Of a stretch of DNA of 64,000 nt, positions 26,095-34,494 are shown in pieces. This stretch comes from GCA-003244245 sp049673305 (lineage in GTDB: Bacteria > Actinomycetota > Actinomycetes > Mycobacteriales > Pseudonocardiaceae). Both the position numbers and the translations under genes were made by a program. Location of the stretch: NCBI GenBank assembly GCA_049673305.1, contig JBATXM010000256.1:55963-119962 (forward strand), in the 5' to 3' direction. Every line of letters starts with the position of its first letter. The first letter of the stretch is position 1. The notes under the pieces were generated by a model. That model did not search any database. It was not told the DNA's origin and saw only the letters and a list, made by a program, of their open reading frames with translations.

Positions 26095-26820
26095 TCATGC
26101 GATGTCCTCGGGGTCAAATCGTAATCGGCGGGTGACAACGTCAGCCGCTAGCTCAGACAACAGGCACTCCTGGGCGAACGCCCGTGCGCGCAGTCTGCTG
26201 AACGCCTCCTCGATCCCGACACCGAGCTGTACGGAGATCATTCCGGTGGCCTGATGGATCTCGGGTCGGCTGTTTGACAGCGTATCAAGGGTTGGGTAAC
26301 CGTCCTGGGAGTTGATGCCGGGCTGCTTGTTGAGCACCAGCCGCAGGGCGAACTCGGCGAACACCCACGCCTGCGCCAGGTCCTCGGCCGACAGCAGCCC
26401 CGCGCGGTTCGACGCGAGCGCGAAGACTCCGCAGCGGATGGCACCGACCCGCAACGGCAGTACGAACAGCGCCCGGGCGCCGGCCTGGACAGCCGCTGCA
26501 GTGAACAATGGCCAGCGAGCCTGTGCCTGTGCGGAGTCCAGATCACCCATCAGCACCGACCGGCCACCGGCTAACACCTCCAGCGACGGGCCCTCGCCCA
26601 CGGTGAGTTGCAATTCCTCCAGCTCCCGGCTCAGCGGCCCGATGGCGCAGAGCACCTCGCAGGCCACCCGGCTACCCCGCGCCGATACTGCCACACCGGT
26701 GACCGGCAACCGGGCCGCAGCCGTTTGGCACAGCGAGTGCACCGACACTGGGACACCGAGTGCATCGGCGTGGTCGCGCACCATCCCCCACACCCGGTCG
26801 GCCCGGCAGGCTTCCGTCAC
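26095..26820 (-). CDS. GAF-ANTAR domain regulator
   Basis: Second ANTAR protein of the operon, 241 residues. The N-terminal GAF-like region (about 20-165: LPVTGVAVSARGSRV, LQLTVGEGPSLEVLAGGR, LFVLPLRVGAIRCGVF) precedes a C-terminal ANTAR domain (EIHQATGMISVQLGVGIEEA, FSRLRARAFAQECLLSELA). GTG start 3 nt after the stop of the small upstream gene, implying coupled translation. Tandem ANTAR genes are common in actinobacteria. Confidence 0.85.
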   Translation of the reverse strand: MTEACRADRVWGMVRDHADALGVPVSVHSLCQTAAARLPVTGVAVSARGSRVACEVLCAIGPLSRELEELQLTVGEGPSLEVLAGGRSVLMGDLDSAQAQARWPLFTAAAVQAGARALFVLPLRVGAIRCGVFALASNRAGLLSAEDLAQAWVFAEFALRLVLNKQPGINSQDGYPTLDTLSNSRPEIHQATGMISVQLGVGIEEAFSRLRARAFAQECLLSELAADVVTRRLRFDPEDIA

Positions 26821-26823
26821 GGT

Positions 26824-27087
26824 TCAGGCATCCAGCTGGCTCTCTAAGTAGTCCGCATAGTGCTCGATCCACGCACCACGTTCACCATCAGTGCCGCACG
26901 CCAGCCAACCGTAATGCCAAATGGCATCAGATGCCGCGGAACACGCCTGGAACCGGTGGATGAAGTCGTCGTCGATAACCGTATCGAGTACCACTGCGCT
27001 ACCAGCACCGGGAGAAGTGCTGATGCTGACGAGCGACACACCTCTGTGGCCGACTCCCCACCGTGCACGCTTATCACTAGCCGCCAT
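26824..27087 (-). CDS. hypothetical small protein heading the ANTAR operon
   Basis: An 87-residue protein without a recognised family. It is acidic towards the C-terminus, with DTVIDDDFIHRF, IWHYGWLACG and WIEHYADYLESQLDA, and has no membrane segment. The ATG at 27087 has GGGGAGA upstream; a GTG at 27108 is in frame. The operon position suggests it works with the two GAF-ANTAR proteins, perhaps as a partner or sensor. Confidence 0.6.
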   Translation of the reverse strand: MAASDKRARWGVGHRGVSLVSISTSPGAGSAVVLDTVIDDDFIHRFQACSAASDAIWHYGWLACGTDGERGAWIEHYADYLESQLDA

Positions 27088-27211
27088 GTGATCTCCCCGG
27101 GTAGACACCGATACTGGCCAACCACCGGGTCTGGGGCGGCATCGCGGCTAAGCGTACTCCCTATGGGCGCGTTGTGGGGCGCAGCGCTGGTGGCGAGTTT
27201 GCTAGGAGCGC

Positions 27212-28150
27212 TCAGCTCTCGGCCGGGCCGTTCTGCTCGGCGAGGAACTGCTCGAGTTCTGCGGCGATCTCGTCTCCGGTGGGCAACGATCCGGCCTCAA
27301 TGGAGGTCAGTGGGCGCCGATCGGACTTGCCTATGCTGGCGTCGAACTGTGCTTCCAGGTTGGCCACCACCGACATGTTCGCTGGGGAGCGGGCGACCTG
27401 CTCGTTGATCTCGGTGAGGACCCGCTGCGCCTCGGGGCGCAGTGCGTCTATGGGTAAGGTCAATCCGCTGGTGCGCGCCAGGTGTTCCAGCAAGCCACGG
27501 GCTGATTCCGGGTACTCGATGCGTGCCAGGTAGTGCGGCACATGTACGACAAACCCCATCGCGTCGTGCCCGGCCTCGCCCAACCGGAATTCCACCAGTG
27601 CTCCAGCGTGACCAGGGATCTGCATGGTGTTGAACCAGCGCGGATAGTCGGAGATCAATTCCCGGCGGGTGGCGTGCGCCGTGACCGTCGCTGGCCTGGT
27701 GTGCGGGACCGCCATCGGTGCCGCGCCCAGACCCACCGTCAACCCTACCTCGAAGCGCTCGACCAGCTCGCGAACCGCGTCAGCGAACCGTTCCCACTGC
27801 AGGTCCGGCTCTGGGCCGGTCAGCAGCAAAAACGCGGTGCCCGCGCAGTCCCGCATCTCGTACAGCACCAACTCGGGTTGCTCGTAACCCGTCCAATGAT
27901 CCTCATCGAAGGTCATTGCCGGTCGGCGGGAGCGATAATCCAGGAGCTGGTCTACGTCGAAGGTGGCGAGCACCCGGTGCTCCAGATTCGCCAGCAAATG
28001 TGCCACTGCCAGGTGCCCAGCCTGACCGGCATCGACAAATCCGGTAAGAGCGTGCACAAGGACCGTGCCCGCCGGGGCCGACGGTTGCGACTCGATTCGG
28101 TACAACTCTGCATTCACAGTGGATACAACGCACCGCGCGGGCAGATTCAT
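27212..28150 (-). CDS. PAC2 family protein
   Basis: A PAC2 (proteasome assembly chaperone 2-like) family protein of about 312 residues, common in proteasome-bearing actinobacteria and of unsettled function. Visible family features are VLVHALTGFVDAGQAGHLAV near the N-terminus, DQLLDYRSRRPAMTF, LLTGPEPDLQWERF, and GFVVHVPHYLARIEYPESA in the second half, ending in a glutamate-rich helix. The ATG at 28150 (MNLPARC) is the likely start; upstream the frame is open but overlaps the LLM gene. Confidence 0.82.
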   Translation of the reverse strand: MNLPARCVVSTVNAELYRIESQPSAPAGTVLVHALTGFVDAGQAGHLAVAHLLANLEHRVLATFDVDQLLDYRSRRPAMTFDEDHWTGYEQPELVLYEMRDCAGTAFLLLTGPEPDLQWERFADAVRELVERFEVGLTVGLGAAPMAVPHTRPATVTAHATRRELISDYPRWFNTMQIPGHAGALVEFRLGEAGHDAMGFVVHVPHYLARIEYPESARGLLEHLARTSGLTLPIDALRPEAQRVLTEINEQVARSPANMSVVANLEAQFDASIGKSDRRPLTSIEAGSLPTGDEIAAELEQFLAEQNGPAES

Positions 28151-28191
28151 TCCCTTCCGGGTCCCGACCTGGCCGAGCACGAGATAACAGA

Positions 28192-29211
28192 TCAGCTCAC
28201 GGTGGGTTGGGTGCGGTGTCGTAGGTGGGGGAAGATCTCGGCGCCCAGCCGGGCAATGTTCTCCAGGGTGCGGATACGGTCGCCAGCGCCTTCCACCAGG
28301 AGAATGACGTGGCCGATACCGGTGCGCCGGGCGGTGGCGGCCAGCGTGTCGCGGCAGTGTTCTGGGGTGCCGACGGGGTGTATGCGGCACAGCAGCTCAG
28401 TGTACTCGGCGGGGTCGCGTGGGTGGTGCGTCCCGCCGTCGGCGCGGCGGTAACCGGCCAGGCCGGGGCCGAGCCAGCTGGGAAGGTGCCCGCGCATGGT
28501 GGCCATCGCCTCGCGCTGGCTGTCGGCGACGTAGGCAAGTGCGGCGGCGATGTGCTTGACCTGGCTGGTAGTGCCGGCTACCTGGTTGTAGTGGCCGATG
28601 AGCGCTGCTTTGTCGGTGTCGCTGGCGTGCATGCCGAGCAGCAGTGGCAGGCCACGTTGCGCGGCGAGCTCCACGGTGGCGGTTGTGGTGGCGGCCAGGA
28701 TGACGTCGGGGTGTGGTCGGGTACGGGGTCGGGGAACGATGCTGACGTCGGGAAAGTGAAAGTACGGCCCGCAAGCGGCGAGGCGGGGCCTGGTCAGGGC
28801 GGCGAGTAGCAGATCCAAGGACTCAGGGAAGGCGTGCTGGTAGCGGTGCAGGCCGGTACCGAATACCTCTAGGTCGATCCACGGGCCACCGCGGCCGACG
28901 CCGAGGCGCAACCGTCCGCCGGAGAGCTGGTCGAGCAGTGCGGCTTGTTCGGCAAGTGCAACCGGGTGCTGGGTGGACAGCACGCTGACCGCCGTTCCGA
29001 CCGCGATCCGGCGGGTGGCGCCGAGCAGGTAGCCGGCTAGGGTGATCGCTGAGGGGCAGATGCCGTAGGACATGAAGTGGTGCTCAGCGACCCACACGTC
29101 ATCGAAGCCAGCCTCCTCGGCGGCGACCGCCGCCGCGACCGTGGATTCCAGCACGGTGGTGTGGTCTTGGCCAGGGAACTGCGCGGCGAGCAGGAACGCC
29201 CCGAACCGCAT
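28192..29211 (-). CDS. LLM-class flavin-dependent oxidoreductase
   Basis: A luciferase-like TIM-barrel monooxygenase/oxidoreductase of 339 residues using FMN or F420. Family features are MRFGAFLLAAQFPG, GFDDVWVAEHHFMSYG, RIAVGTAVSVLSTQHPVALA and GRLRLGVGRGGP. The C-terminal part has CRIHPVGTPEHCRDTLAATA. It starts 12 bp after the SCO5389-like gene, so they are co-transcribed. Substrate cannot be stated. Confidence 0.88.
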   Translation of the reverse strand: MRFGAFLLAAQFPGQDHTTVLESTVAAAVAAEEAGFDDVWVAEHHFMSYGICPSAITLAGYLLGATRRIAVGTAVSVLSTQHPVALAEQAALLDQLSGGRLRLGVGRGGPWIDLEVFGTGLHRYQHAFPESLDLLLAALTRPRLAACGPYFHFPDVSIVPRPRTRPHPDVILAATTTATVELAAQRGLPLLLGMHASDTDKAALIGHYNQVAGTTSQVKHIAAALAYVADSQREAMATMRGHLPSWLGPGLAGYRRADGGTHHPRDPAEYTELLCRIHPVGTPEHCRDTLAATARRTGIGHVILLVEGAGDRIRTLENIARLGAEIFPHLRHRTQPTVS

Positions 29212-29223
29212 GAGGTCAGCTGC

Positions 29224-29622
29224 TCAGCAATCCCGCAGCTCGGGACTCTGGTTGAGCAACTGACCGCGCGCGGAGATGAAGGCTCGGTAGCGGGCACCGT
29301 CGGTCGCCGACGGCCGGAACGCCGCGACGCGGTGGCAGTTCTGGAAAGCCAGCTTCACTCCGAAGTGGCGTTCCAGACCGCCGCGGATGGCATCGGAGGC
29401 TAGCGCTCGCAGCAGCTGTCCGCGCTCGGACTCACCGGGTGGGGGGATCTCGTGATCGGCGAGCTCGCTGGCCGGCCCGGCGAGCTCGAGGTCGGCCACC
29501 ACGCCGCTGATGACCTGCCAGGCGTAGGGCAGCGACAACCGCACACAGTCGATGAAGTCGGCGTCGTCGACCTCGCCCTGCTGAGCACGCTCAAGCAATG
29601 TGGTGGGAACGTCGAGGGACAT
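29224..29622 (-). CDS. SCO5389-family protein
   Basis: A 132-residue conserved actinobacterial protein matching the family I recall as SCO5389-like: DFIDCVRLSLPYAWQVISGV, RGQLLRALASDAIRGGLERH, FGVKLAFQNCHRVAAF and a C-terminal LLNQSPELRDC. Function unknown. It precedes the LLM oxidoreductase by 12 bp and is divergent from the methyltransferase gene. Confidence 0.75.
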   Translation of the reverse strand: MSLDVPTTLLERAQQGEVDDADFIDCVRLSLPYAWQVISGVVADLELAGPASELADHEIPPPGESERGQLLRALASDAIRGGLERHFGVKLAFQNCHRVAAFRPSATDGARYRAFISARGQLLNQSPELRDC

Positions 29623-29716
29623 GACTTCCTCCGGTGCGGGTGTGCGGCTAGGACGTGATAGCCGGGGGACGGCCCGCTTAAGGATAACGGTTGTCAGTCA
29701 GGCAGGCTCTGACCCT

Positions 29717-30355
29717 ATGCCACTGCTATCCCGACACCTCGTCGCCTTCCTCGCTGCTGTCCTGCGTAGTCCGGCCACGGTGGGTGCTGTAGCGCCGAGC
29801 TCCCCGCACCTGGCGGCTCGGTTGGCTGCTGTGGTGCCCCGCGTTGGAGAGCCGGTCGTGGTCGAGCTCGGGCCGGGCACCGGTTCGGTCACGACGGCTA
29901 TCGAGTATCGGCTCGCTGGTCGGGGACGGCATCTGGCGGTCGAGATTGACCCGGTGCTGGCCAACTACCTGCGCGCCGAGCACCCGGGCGTCGAGGTACT
30001 GGCCGGGGACGCCGCTGAACTGGAGCAGCTGTTCGCGCAGTACCAGGTGTGCGCGGTGGACGCCGTGGTCAGCGGGCTGCCGTGGTCACTGATCGATGCG
30101 GACGCGACGCGCGCGATCGTTGACGCGACGGCACGTTCGCTGCGGCCACGTGGCTGTTTCACCACCTTCGCCTACCTGCACGCCCTCCCGATGACCCGGG
30201 CTCGTCAGTTCCGGGCGTTACTCGACGAGATATTCGGCGAGGTACTCACCACCCGCACGGTGTGGTGGAACCTGCCTCCGGCGGTGACCTACGTCTGCCG
30301 ACGGCCACGTGCGGTCCGACCAGGAGCCGATGGACGCGCCGGTGCGGCAGGATAA
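29717..30355 (+). CDS. SAM-dependent methyltransferase (phospholipid N-methyltransferase-like)
   Basis: A class I methyltransferase of 212 residues. Motif I is VVELGPGTGSVT (about 47-58), followed by LAVEIDPVLANYLRAEHPG and VDAVVSGLPWSLID, a layout shared with bacterial phospholipid N-methyltransferases and rRNA dimethylases. The N-terminus (FLAAVLRSPATVGAVAPSS) is typical of the phospholipid type. The ATG at 29717 begins the conserved part; the longer frame from 29600 overlaps the divergent gene and is rejected. Confidence 0.78.
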   Translation: MPLLSRHLVAFLAAVLRSPATVGAVAPSSPHLAARLAAVVPRVGEPVVVELGPGTGSVTTAIEYRLAGRGRHLAVEIDPVLANYLRAEHPGVEVLAGDAAELEQLFAQYQVCAVDAVVSGLPWSLIDADATRAIVDATARSLRPRGCFTTFAYLHALPMTRARQFRALLDEIFGEVLTTRTVWWNLPPAVTYVCRRPRAVRPGADGRAGAAG

Positions 30356-30485
30356 CCACCTCCTCTGACATTCCGGTGGTTCGCGAGCGACCTGGCGGCC
30401 GAACAGTCCACACTCACCTCCGCAGTCCACAGCCGGTAAACAAGTGACTGTCCCGCGCGGTGGCGCGGGAGGACCGTTCGACGGC

Positions 30486-31529
30486 ATGAGCGCACCTACC
30501 GCCGGCCGAATCCGGCTATCCGATCCTTCCGAACTGATCGCCGCCGTCCCGCACCTGGTTGGTTTCCACCCGCATGACTCCGTGGTCCTCTTGGCTCTGC
30601 ATGGCAGGAGGCTCGGGTTAACTCTGCGGGCCGATCTGGTCGATAATGACCAGGCTCCGCTGTTGGCCGAGCAGCTGCTGGTGCCGATCGCCCGGCAGCG
30701 GCCCACCGGTGTCGCGCTGGTTGTAATCGGGGGCGATCTCACTCCGAATGGCGACCCCCCGTACCGCGCGTTGGTGGACGCTCTCGAGAGCGTGCTGACC
30801 GGTGCCGAGCTCCCCGTGGTCCATGCGGTGTGGGCCGCCCAGACAGTGTGCGGCGCGCCGTGGCGCTGCTATGGCGCGCCGCTCTGTGCCGGCGAGGTAG
30901 CCGATCCCACGGCTAGCCCGCTGGCGGTCGCGACGGTCGCGGCCGGCGCGGTGACCTTTGGCAGCCGGAAAGAGATGGCCGAGCTTGTGGCCGCGGCGGA
31001 TCCCGCGGCGCTGGCACGCCGGGCGATGCTCCTGGACGCGGCCGATGTGGAGCACCCGATGAGCGCCAAGCTGGTAGGCCAGCGACTCGCGCAGTTGAAG
31101 GAACTGCACCGAGCGGCGGCCGAGGGAGATCTCGCGTTGAGCGACAGCACCATCGCCGAGGTTGCCTCCGCGTTGTGCGATCACCGGGTCCGGGACGCTT
31201 GCCTGCCTTGGTGCTCGGGTTCTGGCGCGGCCGCCGCCGAACGGCTCTGGCTGGCCCTTGTTCGCGCCACTCCCGCACCGGAACGGGCCGAACCCGCCGC
31301 GCTGCTGGCGCTCGCCGCGTACGTCCGAGGGGATGGTGCGCTGGCGGGCGTCGCGTTGGACGCGGCGCTGCACGCGTGCCCACAACACTCCCTGTCCGGC
31401 TTGCTGCGGGCCGCACTGGACACCGGACTGCCACCGGAGCTGCTGCGCAGCATCGCGGCAGACGCAGCCGCTGCCGTTGCCCGACCTCGGCGCCGGCCCG
31501 CCAAGCGACGATCGCGACGCACGAGATGA
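30486..31529 (+). CDS. DUF4192 family protein
   Basis: A 347-residue cytoplasmic protein of the DUF4192 family, conserved in actinobacteria, usually near ideR, galE and sigma factor genes as here. The diagnostic N-terminus reads IRLSDPSELIAAVPHLVGFH then PHDSVVLLALHG. The middle has CYGAPLCAGEVADPTASPLA and the C-terminus is very basic (RPAKRRSRRTR). Function unknown. The ATG at 30486 is most likely; one at 30444 is in frame. Confidence 0.85.
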   Translation: MSAPTAGRIRLSDPSELIAAVPHLVGFHPHDSVVLLALHGRRLGLTLRADLVDNDQAPLLAEQLLVPIARQRPTGVALVVIGGDLTPNGDPPYRALVDALESVLTGAELPVVHAVWAAQTVCGAPWRCYGAPLCAGEVADPTASPLAVATVAAGAVTFGSRKEMAELVAAADPAALARRAMLLDAADVEHPMSAKLVGQRLAQLKELHRAAAEGDLALSDSTIAEVASALCDHRVRDACLPWCSGSGAAAAERLWLALVRATPAPERAEPAALLALAAYVRGDGALAGVALDAALHACPQHSLSGLLRAALDTGLPPELLRSIAADAAAAVARPRRRPAKRRSRRTR

Positions 31530-31552
31530 CCGGTGATCCGTGATGGTGGCGC

Positions 31553-32506
31553 TCAGCTGGTGGCCAGGGCGAACTCCCAAGCGTCAGCCACGATCACGGC
31601 GAGGTCGGCCCGCTCCGGCTTCCAGCCCAACTCGCAGCGCGCTCGATCACTGGAGGCGATGAGCACCGCCGGGTCGCCCGGCCGTCGTGCCGTGCATTGC
31701 GCCGGGATCGGACGCCCCGTGACGTGACGGCAGGTGTCCAGCACCTGCCGCACTGAAAAGCCGGTTCCGTTGCCCAGATTGTAGATCCGATGCTCGCCAG
31801 GCACGGCCTGTTCGAGGGCACGCTCATGGGCGTCGGCGAGGTCCACCACATGGATGTAGTCACGGATACAGGTGCCATCCGGGGTGGGCCAATCCTCTCC
31901 GAACACCATGATCTTGTCTTGGTGGCCGAGGGCGACCCGCAGGATCAGGGGGATGAGGTGGGTCTCGACGGTGTGCCGCTCACCGTAGCGGCCGTAGGCG
32001 CCGGCGACGTTGAAGTACCGCAAGCTCACGGCGGCTATGCCGTGCGCGAGGGCATAGGAGCCGATGGCATGGTCGATAGCAAGCTTTGTGGCCCCGTAGG
32101 GGTTGGTTGGCCGGGTGGCCGCCTCTTCAGTGATCGGCACCGATACGGGTTCCCCGTAGGTGGCCGCAGTGGAGGAGAAGACCAGCCGAGCAGTGCCGTG
32201 CTCGCGCATTGCCTCAAGCAACCCTACCGTGGCCACCACGTTGCCCAACCAATACCGCTGCGGCTGCGCCATCGATTCCGCGACCAGCGAGCGGGCCGCA
32301 TAATGCAGCACACCGTCGAAGCCCTCGGCCAGCACCGCGCCAGCATCCTCGACGGCACCCTCGACGAACCGGGCGCCGGCCGGCACAGCGTTCCGGTGCC
32401 CGGTGGACAGGTCATCCAGGACCACGACGTCGTGGCCGGCCTCAACCAACCGCGCGGCGCAGACGCTGCCGATGTACCCTGCGCCCCCGGTGACCAGCAA
32501 CCGCAT
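31553..32506 (-). CDS. galE: UDP-glucose 4-epimerase
   Basis: An extended short-chain dehydrogenase that interconverts UDP-glucose and UDP-galactose. The 317-residue product has the NAD motif VTGGAGYIGSV at the N-terminus, STAATYGEP, the catalytic YxxxK in NPYGATKLA, and C-terminal RDYIHVVDLADAH and GTGFSVRQVLD. The ATG at 32506 begins the Rossmann motif; the long upstream extension in the same frame is rejected. It lies 44 bp after ideR. Confidence 0.95.
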   Translation of the reverse strand: MRLLVTGGAGYIGSVCAARLVEAGHDVVVLDDLSTGHRNAVPAGARFVEGAVEDAGAVLAEGFDGVLHYAARSLVAESMAQPQRYWLGNVVATVGLLEAMREHGTARLVFSSTAATYGEPVSVPITEEAATRPTNPYGATKLAIDHAIGSYALAHGIAAVSLRYFNVAGAYGRYGERHTVETHLIPLILRVALGHQDKIMVFGEDWPTPDGTCIRDYIHVVDLADAHERALEQAVPGEHRIYNLGNGTGFSVRQVLDTCRHVTGRPIPAQCTARRPGDPAVLIASSDRARCELGWKPERADLAVIVADAWEFALATS

Positions 32507-32550
32507 CCGATTCGGCCGGGTCACCGCCGAGTGCCCAGAAAAGCACCCCG

Positions 32551-33246
32551 TCACCGCCGACGCCCCATGACCGCATGCGCGAGCGCGCCGTCCACCTCGA
32601 CCGTGGACCCTCGGCCGGACAGCACCACCGGATGGTGTGTCCGCGCCTGGGCGGCGACATCCACTGTGTTGCCGGGCACTGCGTTGACCCTGTGCAGGTC
32701 CGCCATCAGGGCTGGGTCCAGCTGCACATGCTCGGCGATGCGTCGCACCTCCACCGTGCCGCCGCCGCGCCGGGCCACATCGTCCAGCCGGACCAGGTCG
32801 GGTTCGATCGGGGCGGCGGGCTCTCCCATCCCGAGTTCGTCGAGCCCCGGAATCGGGTTGCCGTACGGAGAAGTGGTCGGGTTGCCCAGCAGCGTGACCA
32901 GCTTGCGCTCGACAGCCTCGCTCATCACGTGCTCCCAGCGGCAGGCCTCGGTGTGTACCTGCTCCCACTCCAGCCCGATCACATCAACGAGCAGGCGCTC
33001 GGCAAGCCGGTGCTTGCGCATCACCGATATGGCCCGGCTGCGGCCGGCCGCCGTGAGTTCTAGATGCCGGTCATCGGCCACTGTCAGCAGCCCGTCCCGT
33101 TCCATGCGCGCCACAGTCTGGCTGACGGTGGGTCCGCTTTGTCCGAGGCGCTCGGCGATCCGCGCCCGCAGCGGGACCACGCCTTCCTCTTCGAGCTCGA
33201 AGATGGTGCGTAGGTACATCTCGGTGGTGTCGATGAGCTCGTTCAC
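32551..33246 (-). CDS. ideR: iron-dependent repressor IdeR (DtxR family)
   Basis: A metal-dependent DNA-binding repressor of iron uptake and activator of storage genes. The 231-residue product has the N-terminal winged helix (LIDTTEMYLRTIFELEEEG, ERLGQSGPTVSQTVARMERD, HLELTAAGR), the dimerisation and metal-binding part (HRLAERLLVDVIGLEW, CRWEHVMSEAVERKL) and a C-terminal SH3-like domain. The Cys-Glu/His ligands of DtxR are present in ACRWEHVMSE. GTG at 33246 is the likely start. Confidence 0.93.
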   Translation of the reverse strand: MNELIDTTEMYLRTIFELEEEGVVPLRARIAERLGQSGPTVSQTVARMERDGLLTVADDRHLELTAAGRSRAISVMRKHRLAERLLVDVIGLEWEQVHTEACRWEHVMSEAVERKLVTLLGNPTTSPYGNPIPGLDELGMGEPAAPIEPDLVRLDDVARRGGGTVEVRRIAEHVQLDPALMADLHRVNAVPGNTVDVAAQARTHHPVVLSGRGSTVEVDGALAHAVMGRRR

Positions 33247-33344
33247 ACCAGTCTCCCTCGGTTGCACTCATGGTAGTGGCCCGCAAGGGGTGGTAGTTGG
33301 CCCACCAGAGGCGCTCGTGCGCCAGCGGCGGCAGGATGAGCGGC

Positions 33345-34238
33345 ATGCATCCGGTGATCACGCCCCACGAGCTGGCTGTCCTGCTCCTCGGCCCCGAGCC
33401 GCCCACCGTGGCGGACGTGCGGTGGTCGCTCACCGGTCCACCCGGGCGAGTCGACTACCGCGCCGGTCACCTGCCTGGCGCGGTCTTTCTCGACCTAGAC
33501 ACCGACCTGGCCGGACCGCCGGGTCTGGGCGGACGGCACCCCCTACCGGACCCCACGGTGCTGCAGGCCGCCCTGCGGAGCGCCGGCATCAGCGCCACGA
33601 CCACGGTCGTCGCCTACGACGCGGCGGACGGGTCGGTGGCGTCCCGGCTCTGGTGGCTGCTGCGCTGGTCAGGGCATCCCGCAGTCGCGGTGCTCGATGG
33701 GGGAATCTCAGCGTGGCGAACGGCTGGTCTGTCGGTGACCATCGACGCGCCCCAACCCCAGGTTGGCACGATCACCGTGCGGCCTGGGGCAATGCCAGTG
33801 CTCGACGCTGCGCAAGCCGCAGCGCTGGCTCGCGAGGGGGTGCTGCTCGACGCTCGAGCGGCGCCCCGCTACCGAGGAGAGATCGAACCGGTGGACCCAC
33901 GGGCGGGCCACATCCCTGGGGCGGTCAACGTGCCGTTGTGCGAGCTGACCGATGCGCAGGGGAGCTGGCTACCGCCGGGGCGGCTACGCGAGCGCGCGCG
34001 GTGGTGGGGGCTCGCCAACCCCGAGGTCGCCAACCCCGGGGTCGCCCACTCCGGGATTGGCGAGGCCGGGATTGGCGTCTACTGCGGTTCCGGGATCAAC
34101 GCGTGTGCGCTGGTGCTCGGACTCGAACTCGCCGCCCTCACCACCCCAGTGCATCCGGCGGCGTTGTACGCCGGGTCATGGTCGCAGTGGTGCACCGACC
34201 CCGATCGGCCAGTGGCCACCGGATCGGATCCTGGGTAG
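33345..34238 (+). CDS. sseA: thiosulfate/3-mercaptopyruvate sulfurtransferase (tandem rhodanese)
   Basis: A two-domain rhodanese of about 297 residues that transfers sulfane sulfur from thiosulfate or mercaptopyruvate. The inactive N-domain has VADVRWSLTGPPGR and GHLPGAVFLDLDTDL; the C-domain has LLDARAAPRYRGE, HIPGAVNVPL and the active loop YCGSGINACA with the catalytic Cys. A low-complexity insert (ANPEVANPGVAHSGIGEAG) lies immediately before the active loop and is unusual. The ATG at 33336 is an alternative start. Confidence 0.9.
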   Translation: MHPVITPHELAVLLLGPEPPTVADVRWSLTGPPGRVDYRAGHLPGAVFLDLDTDLAGPPGLGGRHPLPDPTVLQAALRSAGISATTTVVAYDAADGSVASRLWWLLRWSGHPAVAVLDGGISAWRTAGLSVTIDAPQPQVGTITVRPGAMPVLDAAQAAALAREGVLLDARAAPRYRGEIEPVDPRAGHIPGAVNVPLCELTDAQGSWLPPGRLRERARWWGLANPEVANPGVAHSGIGEAGIGVYCGSGINACALVLGLELAALTTPVHPAALYAGSWSQWCTDPDRPVATGSDPG

Positions 34239-34350
34239 AGCTTGGACCCGAAGCCCCGGCTCTGCGGTCAGAATTTCTCTGCGGGTCGGAAGGCCGGGCC
34301 CCGACGAGCCCGACCTTCCGCGGTGCGCGAGCGCCGGAGCCTGACCTCGC

Positions 34351-34419
34351 GTGGTCTGCGTGGTAAATGTCTTGTGGTCTGCGTGATAAATGTTCACCTG
34401 ACAGTACTGGTCAGGTGAA
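34351..34419. repeat. 20-bp direct repeat followed by a hairpin
   Basis: The sequence GTGGTCTGCGTGRTAAATGT occurs at 34351-34370 and 34374-34393 with one difference. It is followed by a 9-bp inverted repeat (TTCACCTGA 34393-34401 / TCAGGTGAA 34411-34419) whose loop CAGTACTGG contains a further palindrome. This lies in the 256-bp gap between the convergent sseA and sigB genes. The hairpin may be a terminator; the direct repeat is unexplained. Confidence 0.6.
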
Positions 34420-34494
34420 CTGACAGTGCCGCTCAGCGGCGGCGGCGTCAATGCTGCCATTCGAGCGGTGACGCGCTGAAGCCATGTGCGCCAA

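Noticed and set aside
31790..34366. 858-codon plus-strand open frame
   Set aside because: It runs antisense through galE and ideR and out of frame through sseA. Its translation is low-complexity Arg/Pro/Ala with no family features; it is a GC-driven shadow.
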